From JAAEQG01 sp023133475 (GTDB lineage: Bacteria; Planctomycetota; Phycisphaerae; UBA1845), in the NCBI GenBank assembly GCA_030631415.1, contig DAOVLE010000228.1, positions 1 through 8,379 on the forward strand: a stretch of DNA of 8,379 nt, read 5' to 3'. Below the pieces are notes generated by a model. That model searched no databases. It saw only the letters and a list, made by a program, of their open reading frames with translations, and was not told where the DNA came from. Positions 1-7,067 of the stretch are shown piece after piece. Within the stretch, counting starts at the first letter, position 1; each line of letters begins with the position of its first letter. A program made the position numbers and the translations under genes.

Positions 1-2383
1 GCACGGCATTGGCGACCTCGGGAGCGAGGGTGAGTATGACCTTGGCCACCTCTTCCTTATGGGCCGCTAACTGCAACACGCGGATGGCTTCCAGCACCAT
101 GGTCTCGAGGGTCTTGACCACTCCAGCCCCCCCACAATGCGGGCAGTCCGCATAGATGCTTCGCTTGATCGACGGCCTCTGTCGCTGGCGGGTCATTTCG
201 ATCAGCCCGAACTGGCTCATCCGCAGGATACGGGCACGTTCCTTGTGCTTCTTGAGTGCATCGCGCAACGTCCGTTCCACGGCTCGCTTGTGCCGATCCA
301 AACGCATATCGATGAAATCGCAAACCACCAGACCGCCAAGGTCACGCAGACGAAGCTGGCGGGCGATTTCCGGTGCGGCTTCGAGGTTGAGTTGGAAGGC
401 GGTCTCCTCGGCGTCGTCGATCGAGCGGAATCTCCCACTGTTGACGTCAATGGTCACCATGGCTTCGGTGGATTCGATTACCAGTGACCCGCCGGAAGGG
501 AGGGGGACCTGTCGCGAGTTTATCCGCTCGATCTCCTCCTCGATCCCGTATTTGTGGAATATGGGTTCGTGTCCTTTGTAAAGCTCGATGACGTTGTGGC
601 TACGCGGCATGGCGATTTGCATGAACTCGCGTGCCTTTTGGGCGGTTGGTTCGTGATCGACGACGATGCGATCGAAGTCGGTGGTGTACAGGTCGCGGAT
701 GGTGCGGATGACCAAATCGGATTCCTGGTACAGCTCCGTCGGGGCCCGCAACTTACGAATCCGGTCCTCGACGATCTTCCACAGGCGCTTCAGGTAGTTC
801 AGGTCTCGCTGCAAGTCCCGTTTGGTGCGGTCCAATCCGGCGGTCCGCAGAATGAAGCCCATCCCCCCAGGGAGGGTCAATTCTCCCAGAATCCCGCGCA
901 TTTTGCGTCGGGCATCATCGTCTTCGATCTTGCGTGACACTCCCAGGCGGTCCATGCCCGGCATCATCACCAGGTACCTTCCGGGGATGGAGAGGTATGT
1001 AGTCAGCGTCGGGCCTTTGGTGCCGACGCCTTCCTTGGTGATCTGAACGATGACCTCCTGCCCACGGCGGAAGCAGCGTTGGATGGGAGGTCGGTCGCGG
1101 CGGGGCACTTTCTTGCCGACGTTCTCCGGTTCATTCCGCCCGTCGGGGAAGTAGTGCGGCTGCACGTCGGAAATGTGCAGAAAGCCGTTTTTAGCCAGCC
1201 CGAAATCGATGAACGCCGCCTGAATACTCGGCTCGACATTGGTCACCCGCCCCTTGTAGATGTTGCCCACATGCGACTCGGTGCTTTGACGTTCCATGTG
1301 CAACTCTTCCAGGCGCCCCTCGTGAAGAATCGCAACGCGGCATTCATCGCCGGCAGAGACGTTGATGATCATTTCACGACCTGTGGGCGCACTCTTGGCG
1401 TGGGCTTTGGCTGCTTGATTGGCGGTGCCTGCGGGCTTCGCGGCGGGTTTGGCGGCGGGCTTGGCTTGAGGTGCTTGCTCCGGGGTCTTCTTCGTCGAGT
1501 TATCGGCCACAGCGGGTTTGGCTGGTGGGCTATCTTTTGCCGGGTCGATTTGCCGGGGCTTTCGGGGTCTCCGGGATCGTTTTGGATGTGTGGGGACCGG
1601 CGGCGTGGTGGTATCCGTCGACGCAGTGGCATCAGCCTTGTCCGGAGCAGCGTTAGGCAAGTTCCGGCCGACGGGGGCGTGAGCCTGAACCTGAGGGGCT
1701 GACGGGCTTGGGGGCACCTCGGGGGGGGTGGTGCTCTTTTCCGGCAGCGCTTCGGGTGTGTTCGGAGTGTCGCTGGAAGGAGTCCCGTTTTCCCCACCTT
1801 CACGGTGCGGTGGGCTCTTGGGTTTGCCGCGACGTCTCCGCCCGCTACGCCGAGAACTCCCGGTATTTGCGGGGGGTTTGGCTTCGTGCGGAGCGGGGGC
1901 GCCCGAGTCTCCCGGGGAAGCCGTGCTTCGCCCCTCATCCGCGGCGATCCTTCGCCCGACTACTTCGGGTGCGCTCTTCTCTGCCGGTTGTTCTTCGGCA
2001 GATGCGGGCCTGTTGCCTATTGCCTGTTGCCTGCTACCCGTTGCCTGTGGCCCGCTGCCTTGTTGCCTCGTTGCCTCGTTGCCTCGTTGCCTCGTTGCCT
2101 CTTGCCTCTTGCCTCTTGCCTCTTGCCTGCTGCCCGTTGCCTGTTGCCCCGCCGGTTGTTTTTCGGCAGAGGCCGGCAGAGGCCGGTTGGCGAGCGTGTC
2201 GGCAGCTACGAGCTTTTCGGCTTGCTCGCCCGGGATGGGTTCCGAACCGGTTGTTGAGGCGATTTTGCGTTTTGCCTTTCGCCTTCGTGTAGCCCGGGCC
2301 TTTGTTTTGGGATTAGGTTTTCTGCTCGCGTTCTGCTCGGATTGTTCAATTGGGTTTGCCGATTCAGTCGGTTCTATTTCCAT
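1..2383 (-). CDS. rne: Rne/Rng family endoribonuclease (RNase E/G) with long N-terminal disordered extension, 3' end outside window
   Basis: Single-strand RNA endonuclease of the RNase E/G family, which acts in mRNA decay and rRNA/tRNA processing. 794 codons are visible and the C-terminus is cut by the window edge. Residues 1-337 are a low-complexity Ala/Pro/Lys/Arg/Gln-rich tract with basic clusters near 21-40, 178-191 and 268-277. From M338 (base 1372) the family core begins: an S1-like segment with VGNIYKGRVTNVEPSIQAAF, the metal-binding aspartates in VTIDVNSGR (D646) and GGLVVCDFIDMR (D689), and the CPHCGGAG zinc-link (C747, C750). Spacing between these residues equals that of E. coli D303/D346/C404/C407. 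The ATG at 2383 is chosen because the frame is open without a stop from there to the core, it overlaps the upstream stop by 10 bases, and AAGG lies just upstream. A start at M338 alone is possible but would leave about 1 kb of open, gene-free sequence. Identity is firm; the extension start is likely. Confidence 0.93.
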   Translation of the reverse strand, partial: MEIEPTESANPIEQSEQNASRKPNPKTKARATRRRKAKRKIASTTGSEPIPGEQAEKLVAADTLANRPLPASAEKQPAGQQATGSRQEARGKRQEATRQRGNEATRQQGSGPQATGSRQQAIGNRPASAEEQPAEKSAPEVVGRRIAADEGRSTASPGDSGAPAPHEAKPPANTGSSRRSGRRRRGKPKSPPHREGGENGTPSSDTPNTPEALPEKSTTPPEVPPSPSAPQVQAHAPVGRNLPNAAPDKADATASTDTTTPPVPTHPKRSRRPRKPRQIDPAKDSPPAKPAVADNSTKKTPEQAPQAKPAAKPAAKPAGTANQAAKAHAKSAPTGREMIINVSAGDECRVAILHEGRLEELHMERQSTESHVGNIYKGRVTNVEPSIQAAFIDFGLAKNGFLHISDVQPHYFPDGRNEPENVGKKVPRRDRPPIQRCFRRGQEVIVQITKEGVGTKGPTLTTYLSIPGRYLVMMPGMDRLGVSRKIEDDDARRKMRGILGELTLPGGMGFILRTAGLDRTKRDLQRDLNYLKRLWKIVEDRIRKLRAPTELYQESDLVIRTIRDLYTTDFDRIVVDHEPTAQKAREFMQIAMPRSHNVIELYKGHEPIFHKYGIEEEIERINSRQVPLPSGGSLVIESTEAMVTIDVNSGRFRSIDDAEETAFQLNLEAAPEIARQLRLRDLGGLVVCDFIDMRLDRHKRAVERTLRDALKKHKERARILRMSQFGLIEMTRQRQRPSIKRSIYADCPHCGGAGVVKTLETMVLEAIRVLQLAAHKEEVAKVILTLAPEVANAV
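1983..2173. repeat. 23-bp direct repeats bracketing the heptamer array
   Basis: Bases 1983-2005 and 2151-2173 match at 21 of 23 positions and flank the array on both sides. They begin GCCGGTTGTT and continue into TTCGGCAGA. The two copies encode ASAEEQPA (residues 127-134) and ASAEKQPA (71-78). Their period is 168 bases, a multiple of both 3 and 7. Beside the right copy, GGCAGAGGCC occurs twice in tandem (2165-2184). This suggests segmental duplication or slippage around the array. Confidence 0.8.
2009..2146. repeat. Heptamer/octamer tandem array (CCTSTTG type) inside the RNase E/G coding sequence
   Basis: On the plus strand the array reads as 19 contiguous units: seven heptamers (such as CCTGTTG, CCTATTG), five octamers (CCTTGTTG once, CCTCGTTG four times), then four CCTCTTG and three further heptamers. 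It encodes residues about 80-125 of the ribonuclease as an R/Q/G/A/E/T-rich tract. The total of 138 bases keeps the reading frame, and I see no stop in the coding frame. It resembles the short tandem heptamer repeats known from filamentous cyanobacteria; that resemblance is from memory. Confidence 0.9.
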
Positions 2384-3003
2384 TCGACCTTCACTCGACG
2401 GGTCCTTGCGGTGACCGCGTCGTCGGTTAGGCCCAAACTTGCGCAGACTTCCGCTGGTCTGGCGGTTCCATCGCCGGTGACCATAAAGGTCATCGCCAAC
2501 CCCGCATCGGTCACAATCAGTGAGTCGATGTATGGGGCAATGTCCACGCGTTTGGGCTTGCCGTCTTTCTTGTTAATACGTTGGACGAAAATCGAGCCTG
2601 AACCGGTGAGTTGGGTGATCCGGGAAGGCAAGGCTTCACGGTCGGCCTGCCGAACGTCAACCACATAATAGACCAGATGCGGCTGGCAGCCTTTCGATGA
2701 ATCAAGCTTCCATGCTTGACGGATCATAATCCCTTGGGGCATCGTCTCTAAAAGCCGTTGCAAGAGTATGGCAGGTTCGAGCGGTTCGGTCAGGTCCACG
2801 ATCATCCGGTCCTCCTCGGTCGCGACGCCCACCGGGCGCGGCGGCATGAGGGAGAACTTGGGATGCGGGTTAAAACCTTCCGAGAAGCGGACCGGAATCC
2901 CCGCCCTCGCCATGGCCCGGCTGAACAGCCGGATCATGTCGCGGTGCGAACAGAAACGCACATCGCCCTCCACGGCGAATTCGACCGCATATCGATGCCT
3001 CAC
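2374..3003 (-). CDS. DUF2344 / TIGR03936-type 'radical SAM-linked' protein
   Basis: 209-residue protein of the DUF2344 family, named because it usually accompanies or is fused to a TIGR03960 radical SAM protein; its biochemical role is not established. The family signature is clear: an N-terminal strand RHRYAVEFAVEGDVRFCSHRD, helix RLFSRAMARAGIPV, then SEGFNPHPKFS (residues 41-51) and PRPVGVATEEDRMIVDLTEPL. The C-terminus ends RTRRVKVEWK. The start is GTG at 3003; GGAGG lies upstream with a rather long spacer of about 12 bases. The gene follows ptsI after 125 bases, where a poor TTGGTC / 16-base gap / TATTCA promoter-like pair can be read at 3071-3044 (minus). Its stop overlaps the RNase E/G start, and pairing with an Rne/Rng gene is common in other bacteria. 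No radical SAM partner lies next to it here. Confidence 0.88.
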   Translation of the reverse strand: MRHRYAVEFAVEGDVRFCSHRDMIRLFSRAMARAGIPVRFSEGFNPHPKFSLMPPRPVGVATEEDRMIVDLTEPLEPAILLQRLLETMPQGIMIRQAWKLDSSKGCQPHLVYYVVDVRQADREALPSRITQLTGSGSIFVQRINKKDGKPKRVDIAPYIDSLIVTDAGLAMTFMVTGDGTARPAEVCASLGLTDDAVTARTRRVKVEWK

Positions 3004-3128
3004 ACTCTTAGTCTTTCCTCCGGCGTTTCAGCACGTGCTCCATTGAATACCATTCACCGGCTCGGGACCAATCCCGACCGTCCACGCTTATACGGTATTG
3101 TGCCCGCGCCCCCGCTGATCCGCGTCAG

Positions 3129-4871
3129 CTAAATGGGGTCATCGGGCAAGAGTTTTCTGGTAACGTCGCGCAGGTAATTACTGACTTGCCGCTCCGTTTC
3201 AAAAGTTAACGACTTCCTGGTCACACGTTCGGCGTGGGCCAGAGTGGTCAGGCGGATCAGCTTTTTCACCTCCGGGATGCTCGCCGGAGCCATCGAGAAG
3301 GTTCGCAACCCCAGACCCAGCAGCAGCAGGGTGTAAAGAGGCTGACCTGCCATTTCCCCACATAGACTACAGGGAACACCCCCCTTTGCACAAGTGCGAA
3401 TAACGTCGCGCAATATTCGCAGCACCGCCGGATGGGCCATGTTGTAGAAGCGGGACACCCGCTCGTTCCCCCGGTCCACCGCCAGCAGGTATTGGACCAG
3501 GTCATTGGTGCCGATGCTTACGAAATCGACCTCGCGGACGAATTCGCGGCATTGCAGTGCGGCTGCGGGAGTCTCCAGCATCATGCCCACCTCGAGGTCG
3601 CGGTTGAACGGCACACCCAGCTCCTCGAGGTCCTCCATGGCGTCGTGCAGGGTCATCTTGGCCTGACGAAACTCCATCAGGCTGGTGATCAGAGGGAACA
3701 TGATCTTCACATTGCCCAGCACCGAAGTCCGCAGCACCGCCCGCAGTTGCACCTTGAACATGTCCAGATGCTGCAGGCTGTAGCGGATCGAGCGCAGCCC
3801 AAGCATCGGGTTTCGTTCCTGCTCATATTGCCGTTCCTGGGTGTACTTGTCCGCCCCCAGATCGAATGTCCGGATGACCACGGGGCGCCCCGCAGCCCCC
3901 TCGATCGCCGCGCGGTAGGCTTCGGTCTGTTCCTGTTCGTTTGGAGAGGCTTCAGCCCGCAGGAACAGGTACTCGGTGCGGTACAACCCGATCCCATCCG
4001 CCCCCTTCTCGACACAAGCTGCCGCTTCGGAGGAGAACTCGATGTTGGCCATCAGCTCGATGTGTATTCCGTCCCTGGTCACCGCCTCGCGGTCGCGGAG
4101 TTGATCCAACTCGTGGGTGATGCGTGTATACGTCTCCTGCCTCGCCCGGTACTGCCGCAAGGTCTCGGCATCGGGATGTGCGATGATCATCTGGCCTGAA
4201 CCGTCCACGATGACCTGATCGCCGCCACTTAGGCGGGTGGACACGTCATTGGCTCCGATCACCGCGGGGCGCCCCAAGGCACGCAGCAAAATCGCCGTGT
4301 GCGACGTCGATCCGCCAACGTCCAACACCACTCCGGCAATGTTCGCGTGCCCCAGATTCGCCGCCTGGGACGGGGAGATGTCATGAGCCACCAGGATGGC
4401 TGGGTCGGTCAGATGGGCCAGGTCCTCACGCGATTCACCCAACACATTGCGCAGCAAACGGCGCTCGATGTCCTGCACGTCGCGGATGCGCTCAGCCAAC
4501 AACGGATCACTCATCTGCATGAAACGCCGCTGATAGTTGCGCATAATGGTGCTTACCGCATACGCCGTCGAGTATTTTCGCCCTCGGATCAGGTTCTCGA
4601 TGGCCCGGCGGATTTGCGGGTCTTGCAAAACCCCGATGTGCCAGGTGAACACCTCGCCGGCGTCGTGCCCCAGGCGATCGGCGACCTGATCCATCTGAGT
4701 GCGAATCTCATCCACCGATGCGGAAATAGCCTCGCGCAAAACGCACAACTGCGGCTCGATTTCAGCGGCGGAGATGGATCGCCGGGGAATACGATAATCC
4801 TCGGTGTCGAGCACCACAGCCTTAGCAATCGCAATGCCGGGGCAAACCGCGATGCCCGTGAGAATCTCCAT
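3129..4871 (-). CDS. ptsI: Phosphoenolpyruvate-protein phosphotransferase (PTS enzyme I)
   Basis: Cytoplasmic enzyme I: takes phosphate from PEP onto a histidine and passes it to HPr. At 580 residues it matches canonical EI and lacks the N-terminal GAF domain of the PtsP/EI-Ntr type. Visible landmarks: N-terminal GIAVCPGIAIAKA (6-18), an HPr-binding helical region (about 40-145), phosphohistidine motif GGSTSHTAILLRALGRPAV with H191, PEP-barrel motifs GADGIGLYRTEYLFL (290-304), RTFDLGADK (334-342), NPMLGLRSIR (354-363), VGMMLETPAA (428-437), SIGTNDLVQY (452-461), and the acid-base cysteine in SLCGEMAG (C504). The ATG at 4871 lies 9 bases after the HPr stop, with AGG upstream. All catalytic residues are present, so it should be active. 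Its partners HPr and EIIA are immediately upstream. Confidence 0.97.
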   Translation of the reverse strand: MEILTGIAVCPGIAIAKAVVLDTEDYRIPRRSISAAEIEPQLCVLREAISASVDEIRTQMDQVADRLGHDAGEVFTWHIGVLQDPQIRRAIENLIRGRKYSTAYAVSTIMRNYQRRFMQMSDPLLAERIRDVQDIERRLLRNVLGESREDLAHLTDPAILVAHDISPSQAANLGHANIAGVVLDVGGSTSHTAILLRALGRPAVIGANDVSTRLSGGDQVIVDGSGQMIIAHPDAETLRQYRARQETYTRITHELDQLRDREAVTRDGIHIELMANIEFSSEAAACVEKGADGIGLYRTEYLFLRAEASPNEQEQTEAYRAAIEGAAGRPVVIRTFDLGADKYTQERQYEQERNPMLGLRSIRYSLQHLDMFKVQLRAVLRTSVLGNVKIMFPLITSLMEFRQAKMTLHDAMEDLEELGVPFNRDLEVGMMLETPAAALQCREFVREVDFVSIGTNDLVQYLLAVDRGNERVSRFYNMAHPAVLRILRDVIRTCAKGGVPCSLCGEMAGQPLYTLLLLGLGLRTFSMAPASIPEVKKLIRLTTLAHAERVTRKSLTFETERQVSNYLRDVTRKLLPDDPI

Positions 4872-4880
4872 CGGCAGGAC

Positions 4881-5177
4881 CTATTCTTCCCCGAAGCGAG
4901 TGTTGATCAACTCTTCCAAGGCATCGAGCAACTTGGATGCGTCTTCACCACAGGCCATAATCCGCAGTATCGTGCCCTGAGGTGCCTCCAGCAGCATCAT
5001 CTCCATTGGGCTTCTACCGTCCACCTGTTCGCTTCCTTCCCCCTTGTCCACGCGAAGCTCGGAGGTGAACCCGGCGCTGAGGTCCACAAACTTCATCACC
5101 GGGCGCGCATGCAAGCCTTGCCGATTCGTGATCGGCACCTCTCGGATCAACATCTCGCCCGGGTCTGACACCGTCAC
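4881..5177 (-). CDS. ptsH: HPr family phosphocarrier protein
   Basis: Small cytoplasmic phosphocarrier between EI and EIIA. It is 98 residues from the GTG at 5177, about 10 longer at the N-terminus than usual. The active site is NRQGLHARPVMKF with phospho-histidine H23. The regulatory serine region VDGRSPMEMM carries S57, equivalent to Ser46, so an HPr kinase could also target it (none is in the window). The start is uncertain: AGGA sits only 2 bases before GTG 5177 but 8 bases before the in-frame GTG at 5171, which may be the true start; the ATG at 5153 has no clear ribosome site. A CCAGCC/GGCTGG stem (5222-5217 with 5205-5200) lies in the 67-base gap after ptsN. ptsI follows after 9 bases. 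Confidence 0.94.
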   Translation of the reverse strand: MTVSDPGEMLIREVPITNRQGLHARPVMKFVDLSAGFTSELRVDKGEGSEQVDGRSPMEMMLLEAPQGTILRIMACGEDASKLLDALEELINTRFGEE

Positions 5178-5244
5178 GATCCTGCCATCGACGCACGCGC
5201 CAGCCCCCTTTTATCCGGCTGGAGCAAGATTCATGCCGGTCCGA

Positions 5245-5709
5245 TCACAACTCGTCGGCTTCCACCATCAAGTCTCGGATCGCCTCCTTGCTGTCTGCCT
5301 GGCGCAGGAAACGACGAAAATTGTCTCGCTGCAAATGCCGGAAAATCTTTTCCATAGCCGCCAAATGAGCATCCGGATCGGATTTTGGGCTCAGCAGTAA
5401 AAAGATGGTGTAAACCGGGGAACGATCCAAGGCTGCAAAATCCACCCCGTGGCTCGAGCGACCCACCGTGGCGATGAGCTTGGCAATCTTGTCGTGCTTC
5501 ACGTGTGGAACCGCGACCCCTTTGCCAAACCCCGTGCTCCCCTGATTCTCACGCTGAATGGTGGCACGCACCAGAGGATCGACCAGTTCCTGATCCACCA
5601 CCCCGTGGTCCGCCAGCGACTGGAGCAACTCACGCACCACTCCGTTGCGATCCGTGCTTTGCAATTCCGGCACCACCGAGTCCATGTGAACAAAGTCTGT
5701 CAGCTTCAT
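5245..5709 (-). CDS. ptsN: PTS EIIA domain protein (Fru/Ntr type)
   Basis: 154-residue single-domain EIIA of the mannitol/fructose/nitrogen-regulatory superfamily; accepts phosphate from HPr. The phosphorylation site is in GFGKGVAVPHVKHDKI, H69, and a second conserved histidine is H115 in SPKSDPDAHLAAMEKI. The N-terminal ELLQSLADHGVVD and C-terminal FLRQADSKEAIRDLM fit the family. There is no EIIB or EIIC fusion and none nearby, so a regulatory EIIA-Ntr-like role is more likely than fructose import. The ATG at 5709 comes 2 bases after the hpf stop, suggesting translational coupling. The hpf-ptsN order recalls the rpoN-hpf-ptsN cluster of proteobacteria. A fructose-type EIIA acting with a distant EIIBC remains possible. 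Confidence 0.93.
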   Translation of the reverse strand: MKLTDFVHMDSVVPELQSTDRNGVVRELLQSLADHGVVDQELVDPLVRATIQRENQGSTGFGKGVAVPHVKHDKIAKLIATVGRSSHGVDFAALDRSPVYTIFLLLSPKSDPDAHLAAMEKIFRHLQRDNFRRFLRQADSKEAIRDLMVEADEL

Positions 5710-5711
5710 AC

Positions 5712-6056
5712 TCAGTCGCTCTCGCTTTCCAAAAACTCGGTGTGGTCGATTTTGTCAGCCACGTGCTTGCGATTGCGGAACCGCTCCTTGTGACGCCTCA
5801 ACTGTCGCCCGAGCTTGTCGGTCAGGACGTCAATCAAGGCAAACGTGTCAGGCCCCGATTCGCGAGCGATGAACGGGTCTGTCCGATCCGCCCTCACGAG
5901 GATCTCCACGGAAAAATTACCCGAGTCGTGGTCCATAATCACGTCGATGGACTGAACTCGGTCAAAGAACCGAGGCAGCTTGGAAACCTTTTCGTGGGCG
6001 TAATCTTTCACCTTGTCGGTTACTTCCACATGTCGGCTGATCACAGATATTTGCAC
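5712..6056 (-). CDS. hpf: Ribosome hibernation promoting factor, short form (S30AE family)
   Basis: Binds the 30S decoding region and stabilises inactive ribosomes in stationary phase or starvation. It is 114 residues: VQISVISRHVEVTDKVKDYAHEK at the N-terminus, then KLPRFFDRVQSIDVIMD, FSVEILVRAD, and DTFALIDVLTDKLGRQLRRHKERFR, ending in an acidic tail. It has only the S30AE domain and lacks the C-terminal dimerisation domain of long HPF. I chose GTG 6056 over the longer open frame starting at 6122 because a strong AGGAGGTG site sits 5-6 bases before it and the family homology starts there. It leads the hpf-ptsN-ptsH-ptsI run and lies 105 bases after the DUF502 stop. Confidence 0.95.
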   Translation of the reverse strand: MQISVISRHVEVTDKVKDYAHEKVSKLPRFFDRVQSIDVIMDHDSGNFSVEILVRADRTDPFIARESGPDTFALIDVLTDKLGRQLRRHKERFRNRKHVADKIDHTEFLESESD

Positions 6057-6060
6057 AACC

Positions 6061-6068
6061 CACCTCCT
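6061..6068 (-). promoter_or_regulatory. Strong Shine-Dalgarno site that sets the hpf start
   Basis: The minus strand reads GAGGAGGTGGGTTGTG, placing a near-perfect anti-16S match just ahead of GTG 6056. It is the strongest ribosome site in the window; most other starts here have weak ones. Confidence 0.85.
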
Positions 6069-6069
6069 C

Positions 6070-6112
6070 AAAAAAGGTTGCAACCTCAACTGCGACGCAC
6101 AAAGCGTTGCAG
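6070..6112 (-). promoter_or_regulatory. Two inverted repeats in the hpf leader, second followed by a T run
   Basis: On the minus strand, bases 6112-6090 form an 8-bp stem with one mismatch (CTGCAACG / CGTCGCAG, 7-base loop). Next comes the perfect 12-base palindrome AGGTTGCAACCT (6086-6075), running into six T (6075-6070), then the ribosome site. This could be a weak terminator or attenuator between DUF502 and hpf, or a structured leader. The second stem is short, so termination is uncertain. Confidence 0.4.
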
Positions 6113-6161
6113 TCCCAAACACCCGCCCTTTCCCCTTGCTGAGCGTGTCGCAAACCTGCGG

Positions 6162-7067
6162 TCACTTTTTATCCGGCAACAGGCGATCGTCGTTCTCGCC
6201 CATCCCCTCTTGCGGGGGCTTGATAACCCCCGCGCTGATGGTGAAGCGAAGCGCCTCATCTATCGAGAGCCCCAAGTCGATCGTGTCCTCCACTGGGACC
6301 GTGATCACGTACCCGGTAATCGGGGTCGGCGAACTGGGGATGAATACGGTCACCAGTTCTTTCCCCGCGGTCGTGGCAATTGACCGCATTGGCGGCCCGG
6401 TCCGTAATCCGACCGACCAGAGACCCTTGCGCGGATACTCAACCGCGACCACCCCCGAAAACTCCAGCTTGCGTTCCGACAGCAAAAAGTCGGTCACCTG
6501 CTTGAAGTTCGGATAGATGGCTCCAACCACCGGAATCCGATGCAAAGCGCGCTCAGCCATCCGCCAGATCGTTCGACCTATCAGACTGGCCAGGAAAAAG
6601 CCCATAAAGTATACGAAAATGATTGCAATCAAGAAACCTATGAGATTCAATTTGTACTTTGAAAAGACGATTTGCCACATGGCGCGGTTGCGGGCCATTT
6701 CCGCGCGTTTGTGTGCCTCCTCCTCTTCAATGTGTAACATGTTGTAGGAAATAATCTTGTGTTCCACTGTGAGCCGCCGGCCGTCTCTCGTACGCCATTC
6801 GTCGATCGGCGTTCCATAGGTCAAGGCGTCGTCGGGATTGAACAATTTGGGCTCACCCATGGTGTGGGCGCAGATGTGGATCAAGCCGTGGGTGATGTAT
6901 CGCCCGACGTATTCGTCCAGTACATGGTAGGCCCAGACAACCACTCCGATGGTTAGCAAGGCAGGCAGCAGAGCTGCCAATCCGCGTAAGAAGAACCGCT
7001 TGAAATCTTCCCAGCCTGAAGGGTGGTTTGCGGGCATGGGACTTTGGTTATCCTGGTCGTTGCTCAT
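6162..7067 (-). CDS. DUF502 family inner-membrane protein with internal insertion
   Basis: 301-residue membrane protein of the DUF502 family, function unknown. There are two predicted membrane helices: residues about 26-48 (RGLAALLPALLTIGVVVWAY) and about 141-163 (NLIGFLIAIIFVYFMGFFLA). Family motifs follow: RIPVVGAIYPNFKQVTDFLL (178-197), FSGVVAVEYPRKGLWSVGLRTG (203-224), TVFIPSSPTPITGYVITVPVEDTIDLGLSIDEALRFTISAGVI (240-282, given in part as landmarks only). Family members I know of are about 200-230 residues with closely spaced helices; here about 70 extra residues (70-140), ending in an acidic/basic HIEEEEAHKRAEMARNR helix, sit between the helices. The ATG at 7067 has only a weak TGGA upstream. 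It may be the first gene of the minus-strand run. Confidence 0.88.
   Translation of the reverse strand: MSNDQDNQSPMPANHPSGWEDFKRFFLRGLAALLPALLTIGVVVWAYHVLDEYVGRYITHGLIHICAHTMGEPKLFNPDDALTYGTPIDEWRTRDGRRLTVEHKIISYNMLHIEEEEAHKRAEMARNRAMWQIVFSKYKLNLIGFLIAIIFVYFMGFFLASLIGRTIWRMAERALHRIPVVGAIYPNFKQVTDFLLSERKLEFSGVVAVEYPRKGLWSVGLRTGPPMRSIATTAGKELVTVFIPSSPTPITGYVITVPVEDTIDLGLSIDEALRFTISAGVIKPPQEGMGENDDRLLPDKK

Noticed and set aside
1369..1938. Minus-strand open frame of 189 codons in another phase
   Set aside because: Its Pro/Arg-rich translation is out of frame with the ribonuclease core and ends just before M338. It is a composition shadow.
2009..2146. CRISPR array
   Set aside because: The units are 7-8 bases in direct contact, with no unique spacers and no cas genes.
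1079..2414. Plus-strand open frames of 150-228 codons opposite the RNase E/G extension
   Set aside because: They are antisense shadows with Cys/Leu/Pro-rich repeat translations and no recognisable family. The minus strand has a continuous frame joined to a clear catalytic domain.
3432..5168. Plus-strand open frames of 255 and 289 codons opposite ptsI and ptsH
   Set aside because: They are His/Gln/Leu-rich antisense shadows of a gene with all EI motifs intact.
6057..6122. Longer hpf protein starting at 6122
   Set aside because: The extra 22 residues are translated from the leader hairpins and ribosome site; S30AE homology starts at GTG 6056.
5505..6383. Plus-strand open frame of 292 codons opposite ptsN, hpf and DUF502
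   Set aside because: It spans three well-supported genes and two intergenic gaps on the other strand and has no recognisable domain.
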